Assembly (NCBI RefSeq): GCF_001704415.2
Contig: NW_017189741.1
Location: forward strand, 241,873 to 305,872
Origin: Capra hircus
Lineage: Eukaryota; Chordata; Mammalia; Artiodactyla; Bovidae
Length of the DNA: 64,000 nt
Direction of reading: 5' to 3'
A program made the translations under genes and the position numbers. Below are positions 1 through 12,103 of the stretch, piece by piece. Numbering within the stretch: position 1 is the stretch's first letter; each line of letters opens with the position of its first letter. Below the pieces are notes generated by a model. That model saw only the letters and a list, made by a program, of their open reading frames with translations, searched no databases and was not told where the DNA came from.

Positions 1-1079
1 AACCTCAGTATTCTATAAAATTGAACTTATAAATTAGTTATGTAAATTGTGGTTCCATTTTGTTCAAAATCATTTAATAATCTTAACTGGGTCTTTAATG
101 AGTAGATTGATAAAAATGTTACCTCTTGAAGCTTTTAGTAATTTCTATCTACTGAAAATGAAATTTAAAAAAGACACTAAAATATATTTCTACAAAGGCA
201 AGTAAGTGACTGAAACAAATCAATGACAGAGCATATGGTGTGCAAATTTTTTATTTTTATATTCTATAATTGTGTTTTGGATTATTCCTATTTGTGAAAA
301 GAGGCTTTCAAGGAGTTCCTTTTATAATTGGACAAATATACATTCTGTACCATAATGGAATGAAATTGAGAAGGCCTATGATTTTGAACCATTTAAAATT
401 GGTAAATATTTGTTAAAATCATAAATTCAAACAATATATTTGACACGTTTTGTCTCAGAAAGTATTTGTTGAAGAAAGCATCTCCCAAGAAAAAAAGTCA
501 GTACCTGTGAAAATTTCAGATTAAAATATTTACACAATTAAATATGAAAAAATTCATATTGAGATTATCTTCCATTAGGCAGAATCCAGTCTGAATTTAC
601 TAGTACTCATGGACATTGACTTTTCTCAATTAAAAACATTATGGCTCACAAGAAAAGAGGCCTGCAGGACCTTCCCTCCATTCCCTGCCTCTGGCCTTCT
701 TTGCTCATCTGATTCAGTCTTCTCTCCCTACAACTCTTTTTCATAAGACAAAAAAAACCTGGCAACAAATGTTCCTACATTTTACATCTTATAGCTTTCA
801 CCAATAGGTGGCTGTCTAACTTCTAAATCCAAGAGAATGGATTCTTTGGTGAAGATTTGGCCTGGTGTTTTGGACCACTTGACAGAGGACGTCATTGTGC
901 AGCCATGTGGAGGGCTGAGAAAGAGGGGTCCCAGCACAAGCGTGCTGGACAAGCAGTTTTCAGGTGTCCACTATGTTGCAGACCATGGCACCTGTATCTC
1001 AGATACAAGGAAAGCAGGAGGAGGAGCTGGTTTGGGACTAATAAGGAGATTATGTACTTTTCTGCCCAATTGTTTATTA
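1..1079. other. Unassigned AT-rich sequence
   Basis: I recognise no repeat family or gene here. Short open frames around 837-1229 lack any recognisable domain and overlap each other on both strands, as expected by chance. Confidence 0.5.
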
Positions 1080-1890
1080 AATTTTTCAAATATACAAAAA
1101 AAATTCATAATGGTACAGGGAGCACCTCTGTATAGCAACCATCTAGATCCAACAACTATTATCATTTGGTCATATTTGCTTTTTTGTCTCTATGCGTATT
1201 TTGAGTGCATGTGTGTGAACTTTTTCTAAACTATTTAAAAGTAAGTCACAGATATTATGATGCTTTCCCCCTCAATATATCAGTATAGCTCTTCTAAGAG
1301 TAAGGTTGTTCTCTTATGAATTCATAATCCTAGTATCATACATTAAAAATTAATGTATGCATGCGAGAGTTGGACTGTGAAGAAAGCTGAGCGCCAAAGA
1401 ATTGGCGCTTTTGAACTGTGGTGTTGGAGAAGACTTTTGAGAGTCCCTTGGACTGCAAGGAGATCCAACCAGTCCATTCTAAAGGAAATCAGTCCTGGGT
1501 GTTCTTTGGAAGGAATGATGCTGAAGCTGAAACTCCAGTACTTTGGCCACCTCATGCGAAGAGTTGACTCATTGGAAAAGACTCTGATGCTGGCAGGGAT
1601 TGGGGGCAGGAGGAGAAGGAGACGACAGAGGATGAGATGGCTGGATGGCATCACCGACTCGATGGACGTGAGTTTGAGTGAACTCTGGGAGATGGTGATG
1701 GACAGGGAGGCCTGGCGTGCTGTGATTCATGGGGTCACAAAGAGTCGGACACGACTGAGTGACTGAACTGAACTGAACTGAACTGAACTGAATATCATAT
1801 TTAATCCACATCCAAATTTACCCAATTTTACAAAAGTCTTGTAAATATTTTCATTTTAACCAGGATCCAATCAAATATGAATTTATTTTT
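1080..1890 (+). repeat. Ancient L1M-like repeat, split by BovB
   Basis: 1080-1350 and 1793-1890 resemble, from memory, two consecutive parts of one old mammalian interspersed repeat (L1M-like, exact family uncertain). The BovB 3' end at 1351-1792 lies between them, so this repeat is the older element. Assignment is by recognition of diverged sequence only. Confidence 0.35.
1351..1792 (+). mobile_element. BovB LINE 3' end
   Basis: This matches the last ~440 bp of the BovB (RTE) retrotransposon: the C-terminal coding remnant (frame 1353-1766, containing ESWTVKKAE, LKLQYFGHLMRRVDSLEK and RQRMRWLDGITDSMD) followed by a TGAAC repeat tail at about 1761-1792. It is heavily 5'-truncated, with no reverse-transcriptase core. 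The C-terminal frame is open for ~137 codons, suggesting a fairly young copy. It has no known host function. Confidence 0.93.
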
Positions 1891-2869
1891 AGATACATAC
1901 TTTAAAAATTCTGTTCAGAGTACTAGATGTTCAGCAGACAGTTCAAAGTACAAGTCTGAAGCTCAAAAGGCAGTCTATAGTTAGAAAGAACATTAGAGAA
2001 TGATAAGGTTTTATAAGAAATAGGAGACAAGAGATGAGAAGCTTCCAAATGGAGTATCAGTGAATCAAAGGAAGAAAAGAAGTGGATCAGATCTGAGGAA
2101 AATCCCACTAACTTGACAAGCCAAATCCTTAGAAGAGCCATTCTGACAACAGAGGAAGTCAGATTATAAGGGGTTAAATGTAAGTGAGTTATGAAGAATT
2201 TGAACTACAAGTATAGTTCTCTCTCCAGAAGTTTCAAGTTGAAGTAAAGAGGATAAATGAACCAAAAGTTCCCATTTTCTTCATCACCATGAGCCTTTTT
2301 CATTTTTCTCTTCCGTAACCGGCATCACTATCTTGGAGGCAATGTTTTGAAAGTTACTGTTTATCAAATCTTATTTAATGATAATTACAGTCATATTTTT
2401 TCTTAATCTAGGCTTGTTGACCATTAGAGCATCTCATAATCACAGATCAGAGCTCCCTTGAAGGGAAAGAGCTGGTAGACAGTGTAGTGAGCATTGTCAA
2501 AAGTGAAGGGCCATCTTTATCTCCAGAACACAAGGGAAGGAAGAGAGGGACAATGCAGTGTTGAGGTACAGAGAGTGCTTGGGGAGACATGCGTCATAAG
2601 CTGTAAGCAGGAGGAAAAAGAATTTGAGGAAACACATCTTGGAAGACCTCAAGCTAAGTTTTGTAAAGAGGGTGAGGAAGGGAGGAGTACACTGGAGACT
2701 TGAAACATATGGAAAAGAATTGGAACAGCTGTTGTGCTGACCATGAGAGACTACAAGCACAGCATAGCAAGGTTGCCCATTCCAGTTCAACCAGTATTCA
2801 GTAAGCATTCAATATACTGCAGGCAGTGGGGTGACAAAGACACACAACCCAGATTTCACCTCCTTTCTA
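1891..2869. other. Unassigned sequence
   Basis: No gene or confident repeat. 2785-2860 loosely resembles the old motif 'attcagtaagcattcaa...' found in ancient mammalian repeats, but too diverged to name. Confidence 0.4.
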
Positions 2870-3165
2870 ACAAGAAATAGTACCCTCTTAACTTGGTTTT
2901 CATGACAACAGACTGCTGCTTTTCCTCCTGCCTCTTACCCTCCTCAATCCCCTTTCAGGGCCCCTTTCTTCTGTAACTCCCTGAAAATGTAGGGCTTAAA
3001 CATTGCTGGATATTGGGTTTCCATCCTAGGCCACCTTCTCTTCTCAATTTACATGTCATCTTCAGGTGATCACATGTTCTCTCCCTGCTTCAAGCAGAAG
3101 CTGTCTATTGTTAACTGCCAAACCTCTACCTTCAGCCTACTTTCAAGAGCCAGACTCATATTATG
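2870..3165 (+). repeat. L2-like ancient LINE fragment
   Basis: Pyrimidine-rich sequence with the order of words typical of the internal/3' part of old L2-type LINE copies (a 'ccaccttctcttctcaattta' style segment, then 'caggtgatcacatg', then 'aactgccaaacctctacc'). Highly diverged. Family name is a judgement from memory. Confidence 0.4.
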
Positions 3166-4070
3166 AAGGGAAACAAATGGATATTTAAAATCAAAACTAA
3201 CTATGGTGATGTTCCTTCCGGGGGATATCATTCAAATCAGTAGTGAAAACAGTCATATTCCTCCTCCTGCACACAAAGATGGGGTGGGTGGGGGGATGAG
3301 GAGGGCTGGGGAGAACCTAGAAGATACATACCGCTGTGGAAAAGCACATTATGAATCTTTGAATATGTAAAGATGTCCTGAAGAAAGGAACTATAAAGAA
3401 ATTTTGCATAATATAATGGGAGGCTTGTTTTGTTTGGGTTTGGTTAGTTTGCTTCTGTTGCTAGGAGGCACTGAGACAGGGAAAGTAGAGAAGGCAAAGT
3501 AACTTGGGAGAAGGTTGCAGCTCAGGTTGGCAGGCTGGCCAAGGGCTTCTGAAGACCAAGGATGATGGTTATTCATTTTTAAACTGTACAGCACTGCTGC
3601 CATCCAAACCCCTGACACCTCCGCAAATCGTGAGTCCAACCTGCTGCATACCCAGTGGCCTTGTGTGACTGGGCTTTTGGTTGGGAAATTGTGAAAATTA
3701 AGAAAAGTAGCTTAGTTCAACATCTGGGAAAGTGTGGCACAGAACCAGGACAGGAGGATAGATGACCTGTCAACTGAACTAATTCAGCAGAGACCAGAAT
3801 TGAGGTCTAGAGGCAATGAGGAACAACATTAATCACCCCCTCTAGACTCTGTAGAGACTTCAGGAAGGAGGCAGAGCGCCCACTGCATGTGGAGGGGGTG
3901 GGGCGTGTTGAATCATTTGCATGTAAATTTCAAAGGCCAGTCTGTCTCAGCAGTCTGAGGTTAGACGTAAATCCAACTGACTGCAGGACCTCCCTACTTA
4001 GACTGCCAGGGAACATCAGCTGTGGCATGGCCACAACCCATCCCGGATCACACACACCCTGCCACATACC
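3166..4070. other. Unassigned sequence with a G-rich run
   Basis: No gene or confident repeat seen. It contains closely spaced G-runs at 3281-3311 (GGGG, GGG, GGGGGG, GGG, GGGG) compatible with a G-quadruplex on the plus strand. Confidence 0.45.
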
Positions 4071-4096
4071 CACACACACACATACACACACACACA
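4071..4096. repeat. (CA)n microsatellite
   Basis: About 13 CA units with one T interruption. Read directly from sequence. Confidence 0.95.
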
Positions 4097-4570
4097 GTCT
4101 GCTCCACCTGCAGCTTTAGTGAACAACAGGTACCTCCATTTACCCAAGTTCCCATGTCACTCTTCCTTACCCCTGTCCCCCGACATCCCATCAATCACTA
4201 AGTCTTACTGTTTTGACTTCCTAAATATCTATCAAATTCTGCCTTCCCTCTCCCAGCTCCCTTGGTTTAGGCCCCCTGGGTCTCCAGCCAAGGCCACACT
4301 GAGCTCATGGCTCCCATTCTCAGCCTCCCACAACCCTTTCTCCACGCAGTAGCCTAACTGCTCATTCCATTAACATTATCAAGAGTCACTCATTGTCCTT
4401 GGGATAAAATAAAGTCTATCTTGCATAGGTCCTCTGTGATTTGGTCCCTCCTGGTCTCTCTACCTTCACGTGCTCCCACTTTCACTTGGACTCCCCACTG
4501 CAGCCACACAGAACTACTTTCAGTTCCAAGACTGCTTCATGCTACCTCCTTTTACCCTTTGGGTTTTGCA

Positions 4571-5630
4571 CACTTTTTAATTAATTAATTAATTTTAACT
4601 GGAGGCTAATTACTTTGCAACAGTGTGGTAGTTTTTGCCATACATTGACATGAATCGGCCATGGGTATACATGTGTTCCCCATCCAGACCCTCCCTCCCA
4701 TCTCCCTCCCCATCCTATCCCTCAGGGTCATCTCAGTGCACCAGCCCTGAGCACCCTGTCCCATGCATTGAACCTGGACTGGCAATCTATTTCACATATG
4801 ATAATATACATGTTTCAATGCTATTCTCTCAAATCATCCTACCCTCGCCTTCTCGCACAGAGTCCAAAAGTCTGTTCTTTACATCTGTGTTTCTTTTGCT
4901 GTCTCACATACAGGGTCATCATTACTATCTTTCTAAATTCCACATATATGTGTTAATACACTTTATTGGTGTTTTTCTTTCTGACTTACTTTACTCTGTA
5001 TAATAGGCTCCAGTTTCATCCACCTCATTAGAACTGATTCAAATGCTTTCTTTTTAATAGCTGAGTGATATTCCATTGTGTACATGAACCACAGCTTTCT
5101 AATCCATTTGTTTGCTGATGGACATCTAGGTTGCTTCCATGTCCTGGCTATTATAAACAGTGCTGCGATGAACACTGGGGTACACATGTCTCTTTCAATT
5201 CTGGTTTCCTTGGTGTGTATGCCCAGCAGTGGGATTGCTGGGTCATATGGCAGTTCTAGTTCCAGATTTTAAGGAATCTCCACACTGTTCTCCATAGTGG
5301 CTGTACTAGATTGCATTCCCACCAACAGGGTAACAGGGTTCCCTTTTCTCCACACCCTTACCAGCATTTATTGTTTGTAGACTTTTTGATAGCAGCCATT
5401 CTGGCAGGTGTGAGATGGTACCTCATTGTGGTTTTGATTTACATTTCTCTGATAATGAGTGATGCTGAGCATCTTTTCATGTGTTTGTTAGCCATCTGTA
5501 TGTCTTCTTTGGAGAAATGTCTGTTTAGTTCTTTGGCCCATTTTTTGATTGGGTCGTTTATCTTTCTGGTATTGAGCTGCACGTGCTGCTTGTATATTTT
5601 TGAGATTAATTCTTTGTCAGTTGCTTCTTG
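4571..5630 (-). mobile_element. L1 LINE, 5'-truncated, inserted in L2
   Basis: Minus-oriented L1: the A-rich tail reads as TTAATTAATT at ~4577-4595, followed by the ruminant L1 3' UTR and the end of ORF2 (see 5439-5630). The flanks carry an imperfect target duplication, GCACACTTTT (4568-4577) and GCACATTTTG (5631-5640), and both copies align to the same step of the surrounding L2. That supports a single target-primed insertion. Confidence 0.88.
5439..5630 (-). pseudogene. L1 ORF2 C-terminal remnant
   Basis: On the minus strand this encodes the C-terminal part of L1 ORF2 just upstream of the Cys-rich region, including KKWAKELNRHFSKEDIQMAN and KHMKRC. In full-length L1, ORF2 is the endonuclease/reverse transcriptase that nicks target DNA and copies the element RNA. 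Here both catalytic domains were lost by 5' truncation at ~5630, so the fragment cannot encode an active enzyme. The frame is interrupted downstream towards 4963. I treat it as a relic of the L1 insertion, not a gene; the identification is strong because this block is highly conserved among mammalian L1 families. Confidence 0.85.
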
Positions 5631-6000
5631 GCACATTTTGATTCCTCTTTCTGGAGCATTTTTCCCACACAGTCCACTCCTTCAGCTGGCTAACTCCAAA
5701 TCAAATGTGTAGGTTTCAGCCTAGATGTCACTTCTTCCAGAAAGACTTCCCTGACCACCCCCTTCTGTGGGTTCTGTGGGTTCTGTGACTGTCCTATAGG
5801 TTTTCTTAGCAACAGGTGCTTCCCCTATCATATCCCTTACTGTTCCCTACTTTAATTGCCTATTTATCTGCCTGTCTCTCCCCGCCAGCTTCTAAGTTCC
5901 TAGAGGGGTTGGATCACATCTGCCCATCTGGTTCACAACTATACCCCTACCATCTAGCACAAAGCTTGCCTTTAAAAAGCCAGTAAACATATAATGAATG

Positions 6001-7485
6001 AATGCATAACATGCATAAAGCATTTTGAAGTTTATGAAGTACCTTATCTCATTTAATTTTCACCACTGTGTTAGAAAGATATTAGCCACCTTGAAGGGAA
6101 GTTCCATGTTATTTTTATATTCAAGTTTGACATAGACTATATCTGTGAATATTTTATTTCATTTATTTGATTTATATAATACCTGATATACTAACAAATC
6201 AAATTTGTAGACAATTCTAGAGGAAATGTGACTTATATAAACCTTTCAAAAGTAGTGTAATCATAACTAACTGCTAACAAAGTGTCCAAAAGGAGAGGAT
6301 ACCCGTTAGATGCCCTTTAGTGAATATAGGACACTCTGTTGTGCATAGCAGAATATTTTTGCATTCATAAATGTTTCGCTAAAGTCCCAGAAAACACTTA
6401 ATACTCTTAAGTGGATTAAACCTGCCTCCTGTGATCTGATTTATACAGTAGATGTGCCAAGTAAAACCTTTCTCTGCAGAGATCAGATTGTAAACTTCAG
6501 TTGAACTCTGATAAAATTATCATAAATTCCAAACTAGTGGAGCTCAAATTAATGAGATTTTCCTTCAAGCTCTTCTCATGAAATGGCCAGCCAATCTTTG
6601 CTGAACATTTTCAATGTATCAAAAATGTTCTAAAATTCATACTCTTTAATATAGTAGCTACTAGACACAAGTGCAGACCACTTGAAATGTAGCTAGGGTG
6701 AATGAGAAATTGACATTTAAATTTTATATCATTTTAAGCAATTTAAATTTAAAAGCCAAAGCAATATAATTTTTATGCTGATAATAGGTTAAAATGAAAA
6801 TATTTTGGATATGCTGGGTTAAATAAAATTATTAAATTATTCTTGCCTATTTATTTTTACTTTTTAATGTAGCTACTACAACATTTTAAATTTCATATGT
6901 AATTCATATTATATTTCTTTTGGACTTCACAGTTTTAAAGCACATACTCTCTAGTTCAACTCAGACAGGAAAAAGAAATGCACAATTTATGTAAAATTAT
7001 ACTTATGTTATAAAATTAATAAAATTAAAACGTTATGCTTCTTATCCCTGATAGTGAGTTAAACTCTTTGGACTAGATGATTTCCAAATGCCTAGAGAAT
7101 GTTAATCCCTTCCCAGCTCATGATAACACCAGGTTATAAAGCATGTTCTAGGAGGGGATAACTAACACTTAGCTAATTATACTATCACATAACTTATCCA
7201 GATTTGTCTTTTTTTTTAAGGAAAAAAAGTTGTTTTATTTTTGTAGATGTTACTTTGATTTTTTTGGGGGGGGTCATCTTGTGTGCCTGTTAATGAAGTC
7301 TTAGCTTCAGTGTATGAGATGATGCAAAGGGATACTACTCTGGTTGGTTAGAATGGAGGCAGAGTGCAATCACTGATCCCCCTGTGACACAATCCATGAA
7401 CCTAACACTGCAATCATGCCTCTACACCTAAACCTACACCTACAGACGCCTCTCAGCCACCTCGGGTTTCTCTTCCTAGGCCCCT
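6001..7485. other. Unassigned AT-rich sequence
   Basis: No coding potential or confident repeat family. A run of G at 7266-7273 and several A/T runs are the only low-complexity features. Confidence 0.45.
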
Positions 7486-7550
7486 GTGATAAACCAATAC
7501 AATATTGTAAAGTAATTAACCTCCAATTAAAATAAATAAATTTACATTTT
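7486..7550 (+). mobile_element. L1 3' terminus fragment
   Basis: The words 'aaaccaatacaatattgtaa' and 'cctccaattaaaataaataa' are the plus-strand 3' end and start of the A-rich tail common to ruminant L1 copies. Only the terminal ~65 bp is recognisable. It abuts the minus-oriented L1 that follows, giving a tail-to-tail arrangement. Confidence 0.65.
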
Positions 7551-7559
7551 ATTTTATTT

Positions 7560-8096
7560 TTATTTTTTAGTTTTTTTATTTTTTAAATTTTAAAATCTTT
7601 AATTCTTACATGCGTTACCAAACATGAACCCCCCTCCCACCTCCCTCCCCATAACATCTCTCTGGGTCATCCCCATGCACCAGCCCCAAGCATGCTGTAT
7701 CCTGCATCAGACATAGACTGGCGATTCAATTCTTACATGATAGTATACATGTTAGAATGCCATTCTCCCAAATCATCCCACCCTCTTCCTCTCCCTCTGA
7801 GTCCAAAAGTCCGTTATACACATCTGTGTCTTTTTTCCTGTCTTGCAAACAGGGTAGTCATTGCCATCTTCCTAAATTTCATATATATGTGTTAGTATAC
7901 TGTATTGGTGTTTTTCTTTCTGGCTTACTTCACTCTGTATAATCGGCTCCAGCTTCATCCATCTCATCAGAACTGATTCAAATGAATTCTTTTTAACGGC
8001 TGAGTAATACTCCATTGTGTATATGTACCACAGCTTTCTTATCCATTCATCTGCTGATGGACATCTAGGTTGTTTCCATGTCCTGGCTATTATAAA
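7560..8096 (-). mobile_element. L1 LINE 3' part, 5'-truncated
   Basis: Parallel to the L1 at 4571-5630: the same 3' UTR order and the same minus-strand end of ORF2 (frame 7872-8114 includes SADEWIRKLWYIYTMEYYSA), but with a different, T-rich tail at 7560-7600. It ends at ~8096, where the sequence leaves the L1 consensus. No catalytic domain remains. Confidence 0.85.
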
Positions 8097-10354
8097 AAAG
8101 GGTGTGAACAACACCGATCTAGGACACAGCCTAGAACTAGGAGAGAAACAAAAAGAAGCCCTGAGGACTCAAACGTGTCAACATTCAAACGCTCTGTTCC
8201 CATGCTTCCCTCCTATCCATGCTCTCTGTGACCCTATGCAATCTGTTCATTCCCTCTGCTGGTACACACAGCTCTAATGTGCTCATTCATAGTTTCCCAG
8301 TGCACAGAATATCAGGTGTAGGAAACTAAGAAAGGGGTCTGTGGGACCAGGGGGATGGAGAGTGCAGAGGGATTCTTCAGGGAAAGAGGAGATGAAGGAA
8401 GGAAGAGATGATTGCAACTGGTAGCTCTGAGTAATGAAAACAAGATAGAGAGAGAACTTCCCAAAGCAGGGACCAGGATTCATACAGCGTGACAGGCTGG
8501 GGTTAATGACTAAAGGGATGAGCTGTCCCATACACCTTACTAGTTCCTGAGGACAGCACTGGGTCAGGACACAATGAAATCACTGGTACTCATTTTCACT
8601 CTTACGCTTTAAAAAAAAGACTAATATAATTTATTCTGTTCAGTGTGGAAGGCAGAGGACCATCCAGTTCATTTAAGCAATCTATCCAAAAGACCAGCTA
8701 AAATAAACCAAGCTTTGGTCATTAAAGGGTAGCATCCAGCCACCTGAATAATTTACATATGTGAAACAGCTCATCTCCCACCAAACTTTGACAAATGAGG
8801 TGTTTGAGGAAGGAAAGGAGCCTCCATCAATTACCACATATAACTAATATACATCTCCAAACAGTCAACACATTCTTGAAGATGCTCTGCACCTATGGAC
8901 TGTAAACTTGGCACATGAACAGAAGGCTCATTCCTGTAATTCATTCATCCCATATGGCTATAAGCCAAGTCTGTGTTCTGACAAGTGTTTCCTGAATCAA
9001 AGCAGCTGTCTGGGATCTAGATCCAGGCCGCTGTATCACTGTGGAATTCTGTAATACAACAGACACCTTTCAAGGCTAATGGGGGTACTGGTGGAGAGGG
9101 AAGGCGAGGGAGCAATCACGGGAGGCCCCAGAGGGACACCATTTGGGAACAGAAAAGTGCATCCAGGAAAAGTAGTAGCAGCTTCTTTGCCAAGAAGAAA
9201 TCATCATGGGTCCTTGCCTTCAGCCCTGGACCCTGCCAGATCATCACAACTGTTGGGGTAGAAGGAATGTGTTCAAGAAACATAATATCCTTCTGACAGT
9301 GCTTATCATTCTTTCCCAGTGGGAATGTGCTGAACATGTAGGCGATCATTATGTGACCTCTGATACAACCCAGATCAGAAGTGACTAGTAAGAGACCTTG
9401 GCACTTCTCTTTTGCTGCAGTGATAGGAACAGAAAAGAATGCATTTGGTAGAATAGCACTGGCGCACAAGGAGCCGCAACAATTCGTCTTGCTCGTCAAG
9501 CTACTCTCCTTTCGGTTATGACCAGCACACACAGTAGCCTCTGAAAAATGCTATTATATGACCACAGTGGTTGCAGTTATTTTCCTTGCATATTGATTTT
9601 CCTCATATATATTAACATACAGTGAAATAACTCTTGCGGTATGTTTTAGGAATACATACAAGAGTTAAGGTGAACCATTTCTTATGGTAGGCAAATCATT
9701 AGACTAAGAAACAGGAGATGTATTGTGCATCTTCGGGTGAGTCAGTTTGCCAGTAATCCTCTTCAAGAAAATGAGGAGAATGAATCTAAGTGTCACGGTT
9801 ATGGTGCTGAGAACACCTGGGATATGGTGCACAGAATCTCTCAAGACAAGCATTGGGCAGAAAATGTGTGCCATCATCTCAATCATGCAGTCTCAGCCTC
9901 TAACACTACCATTCTTACATGGTCTTGGCTTATGGTGTCTAGGACAGAATGTCCTTTCTGACTGATGGCAGCAGGCTCTCTGGATGTCTAGATGCAGCTG
10001 GTAACGTGCCAACTGTTAATGGACTGTCCAATTGTTCTCATGAATTTTATGAAAATATTGAGAATATCTTGTTGTAATACCTCCTGCATTACCCTTCCCT
10101 GGGAGGCCCCTCAGTTACCTCATTTGGGGACAGTCTTACTTCCCTGTGACTCACATTGTAACCATTGATTCAGACAAGGCAAGGACAAACTGCTGTGGGG
10201 ATCTTTTGCCTCCATCCTTGGTTCATCCTCAAATGGTCACCAAGCACATATGAAGAGACTTCATGTACCCATTTATACATTTCAACTCTTTACTCCCTTC
10301 CCAAATTGAGCAATTTCACTGTATGATAGAAAATGACAACAGTCTAAATGCTAC
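8097..10354. other. Unassigned sequence
   Basis: No confident repeat or gene across ~2.2 kb. The longest open frame (9116-9532, minus, 138 codons) has no domain I recognise and is matched by open frames on the other strand, so I do not call it coding. Confidence 0.45.
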
Positions 10355-10366
10355 TCTCTAGCTTCT

Positions 10367-10851
10367 TCAGTTCAGTTCAGTTCAGTTGCTCAATTGTGTC
10401 CGACTCTTTGCGACCCCATGAATCACAGCACGCCAGGCCTCCCTGTCCATCACCAACTCCCGGAGCTCACTCAGACTCACGTCCATCGAGTCAATGATGC
10501 CATCCAGCCATCTCATCCTCAGTCGTCCCCTTCTCCTCCTGCCCACAATCCCTCCCAGCATCAGAGTCTTTTCCAATGAGTCAACTCTTCGCATGAGGTG
10601 GCCAAAGTACTGGAGCTTCAGCTTTAGCATCATTCCCTCCAAGGAAATCCCAGGGCTGATCTCCTTCAGAATGGACCGGTTGGATCTCCTTGCAGTCCAA
10701 GGGACTCTCAAGAGTCTTCTCCAACACCACAGTTCAAAAGCATCAATTCTTTGGCGCTCAGTCTTCTTCACAGTCCAACTCTCACATCCATACACGACCA
10801 CAGGAATAAACCATAGCCTTGACTAGACGGACCTTAGTCAGCAAAGTGATG
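10367..10851 (-). mobile_element. BovB LINE 3' end with 12-bp target duplication
   Basis: Minus-oriented BovB: (TTCAG)n tail at 10367-10386, then the reverse complement of the C-terminal coding end (frame 10382-10801 contains ESWTVKKTERQRIDAFELWC). Perfect target duplications TCTCTAGCTTCT flank it at 10355-10366 and 10852-10863. The right duplication overlaps the BovB word GTCTCT, suggesting microhomology at the 5' junction. Roughly 485 bp survive; the reverse-transcriptase core is absent. Confidence 0.95.
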
Positions 10852-11138
10852 TCTCTAGCTTCTACATGACACCAATTTATGCGAACATTTATATCCAATG
10901 GAAAGTTAATTTTAATGACAATAAATTGGAGAAATCCTTCATTTTCTTCTTAGATTGATTAGCACCAGCAATTTCCCAAACACTTAGCAGTGCTCAAGAG
11001 ACATTCAATCCAAGTGGCCGAAATTCATCTGTGAGCTTTGAGTTTCCCATGGACTGATACAGCCTGTTCTTATGTATAAACATGTACATGTGCTTGTTTA
11101 TATCCAAATATCCCAAACATAATAGATATGTATGGTAT

Positions 11139-11354
11139 GTGTGCTGTGTTGTGCTAGGTCACTTCAGTCATGTTGACTCTGCCACCCTATGGATTGTAGC
11201 CCACCAGGCTCCTTCACCCATGGTTCTCCAGGCAAGAATACTGGAGTGGGTTGCCATGCCCTCCTCCAGGGGATCTTTCCCACCCAGGGATCAAACCCTC
11301 ATCTCGTGCGTTGGCAGGTAGATTCTTTACCAGTAGCACTACCTGGGAAGTCCG
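11139..11354 (-). mobile_element. Bov-tA SINE
   Basis: Reverse-complement Bov-tA: the tRNA-derived head is at the right (ACCTGGGAAGTCC at ~11341-11353) and the BovB-related body to the left. Target duplications ATGTATGGTAT lie at 11128-11138 and 11355-11365. The right copy is shared with the adjacent BovB. Confidence 0.93.
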
Positions 11355-11365
11355 ATGTATGGTAT

Positions 11366-11941
11366 CAGATCAGATCAGATCAGTCGCTCAGTTGTGTCCA
11401 ACTCTTTGTGACCCCATGAATCGCAGCACGCCAGGCCTCCCTGTCCATCACCAACTCCCGGAGCTCACTCAGACTCGTGTCCATCGAGTCGGTGATGCCA
11501 TCCAGCCATCTCATCCTCTGTTGTCCCCTTCTTTTCCTGCCCCCAATCCCTCCCAGCATCAGAGTCTTTTCCAATGAGTCAACTCTTCTCATCAGGTGGC
11601 CAAAGTACTGGAGTTTCAGCTTTAGCATCATTCCTTCCAAATAAATCCCAGGGTTGATCTCCTTCAGAATGGACTGGTTGGATCTCCTTACAGTCCAAGG
11701 GACTCTCAAGAGTCTTCTCCAACACCACAGTTCAAAAGCATCAATTCTTTGGTGCTCAGCCTTCTTCACAGTCCAACTCTCACATCCATACATGACTATT
11801 GGAAAAACCATAGCCTTGACTAGACAGACCTTAGTCAGCAAAGTAATGTCTCTCCTTTTGAATATACTATCTAGATTGCTCATAACCTTTCTTCCAAGGA
11901 GTAAGCGTCTTTTAATTTCATGGCTGCAATCACCATCTGCA
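11366..11941 (-). mobile_element. BovB LINE 3' end, sharing a target with the SINE beside it
   Basis: Minus BovB with an unusual (CAGAT)n tail at 11366-11384 instead of TTCAG. The C-terminal frame 11380-11883 is open for 167 codons and includes KRRDITLLTKVCLVKAMVFP. It is flanked by GTATGGTAT at 11357-11365 and 11942-11950, the same target word that flanks the Bov-tA to its left. Confidence 0.93.
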
Positions 11942-12103
11942 GTATGGTATAGTTGGCATTAATCAAATAACGAATGAGAATCTCATACTGAATAAATGAG
12001 CTCCCAGGTGGGGATTCATTATTTCAGTAGTCCCCTAAACCATTTCACTCCACTAAGTTTCTATGTCATAATTATTAACGTTAAATTAATTGTTAATGTG
12101 TAT

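Larger units (their letters stand above)
4130..6000 (+). repeat. L2 LINE, split by an L1
   Basis: 4130-4570 and 5631-6000 are consecutive parts of an L2 3' region. The left part carries the 'tttggtccctcctgg...cagccacac...ttttgcaca' series. The right part resumes at the 'gcac...tttctggagc' step and runs through 'acttcttccagaaagacttccctgaccac' to an 'aatgaatgaatgc' terminus. The L1 at 4571-5630 interrupts it, so L2 is the host and the older element. Confidence 0.75.

Noticed and set aside
1334..1799. TATCATA on both sides of the BovB at 1351-1792 as a target duplication
   Set aside because: The left copy is about 10 bp away from the element edge, and both copies are better explained as parts of the surrounding old repeat.
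9116..9532. 138-codon minus-strand open frame
   Set aside because: No domain or family recognised, no splice or promoter context, and opposed by open frames on the plus strand. Conservation data would be needed before calling it coding.
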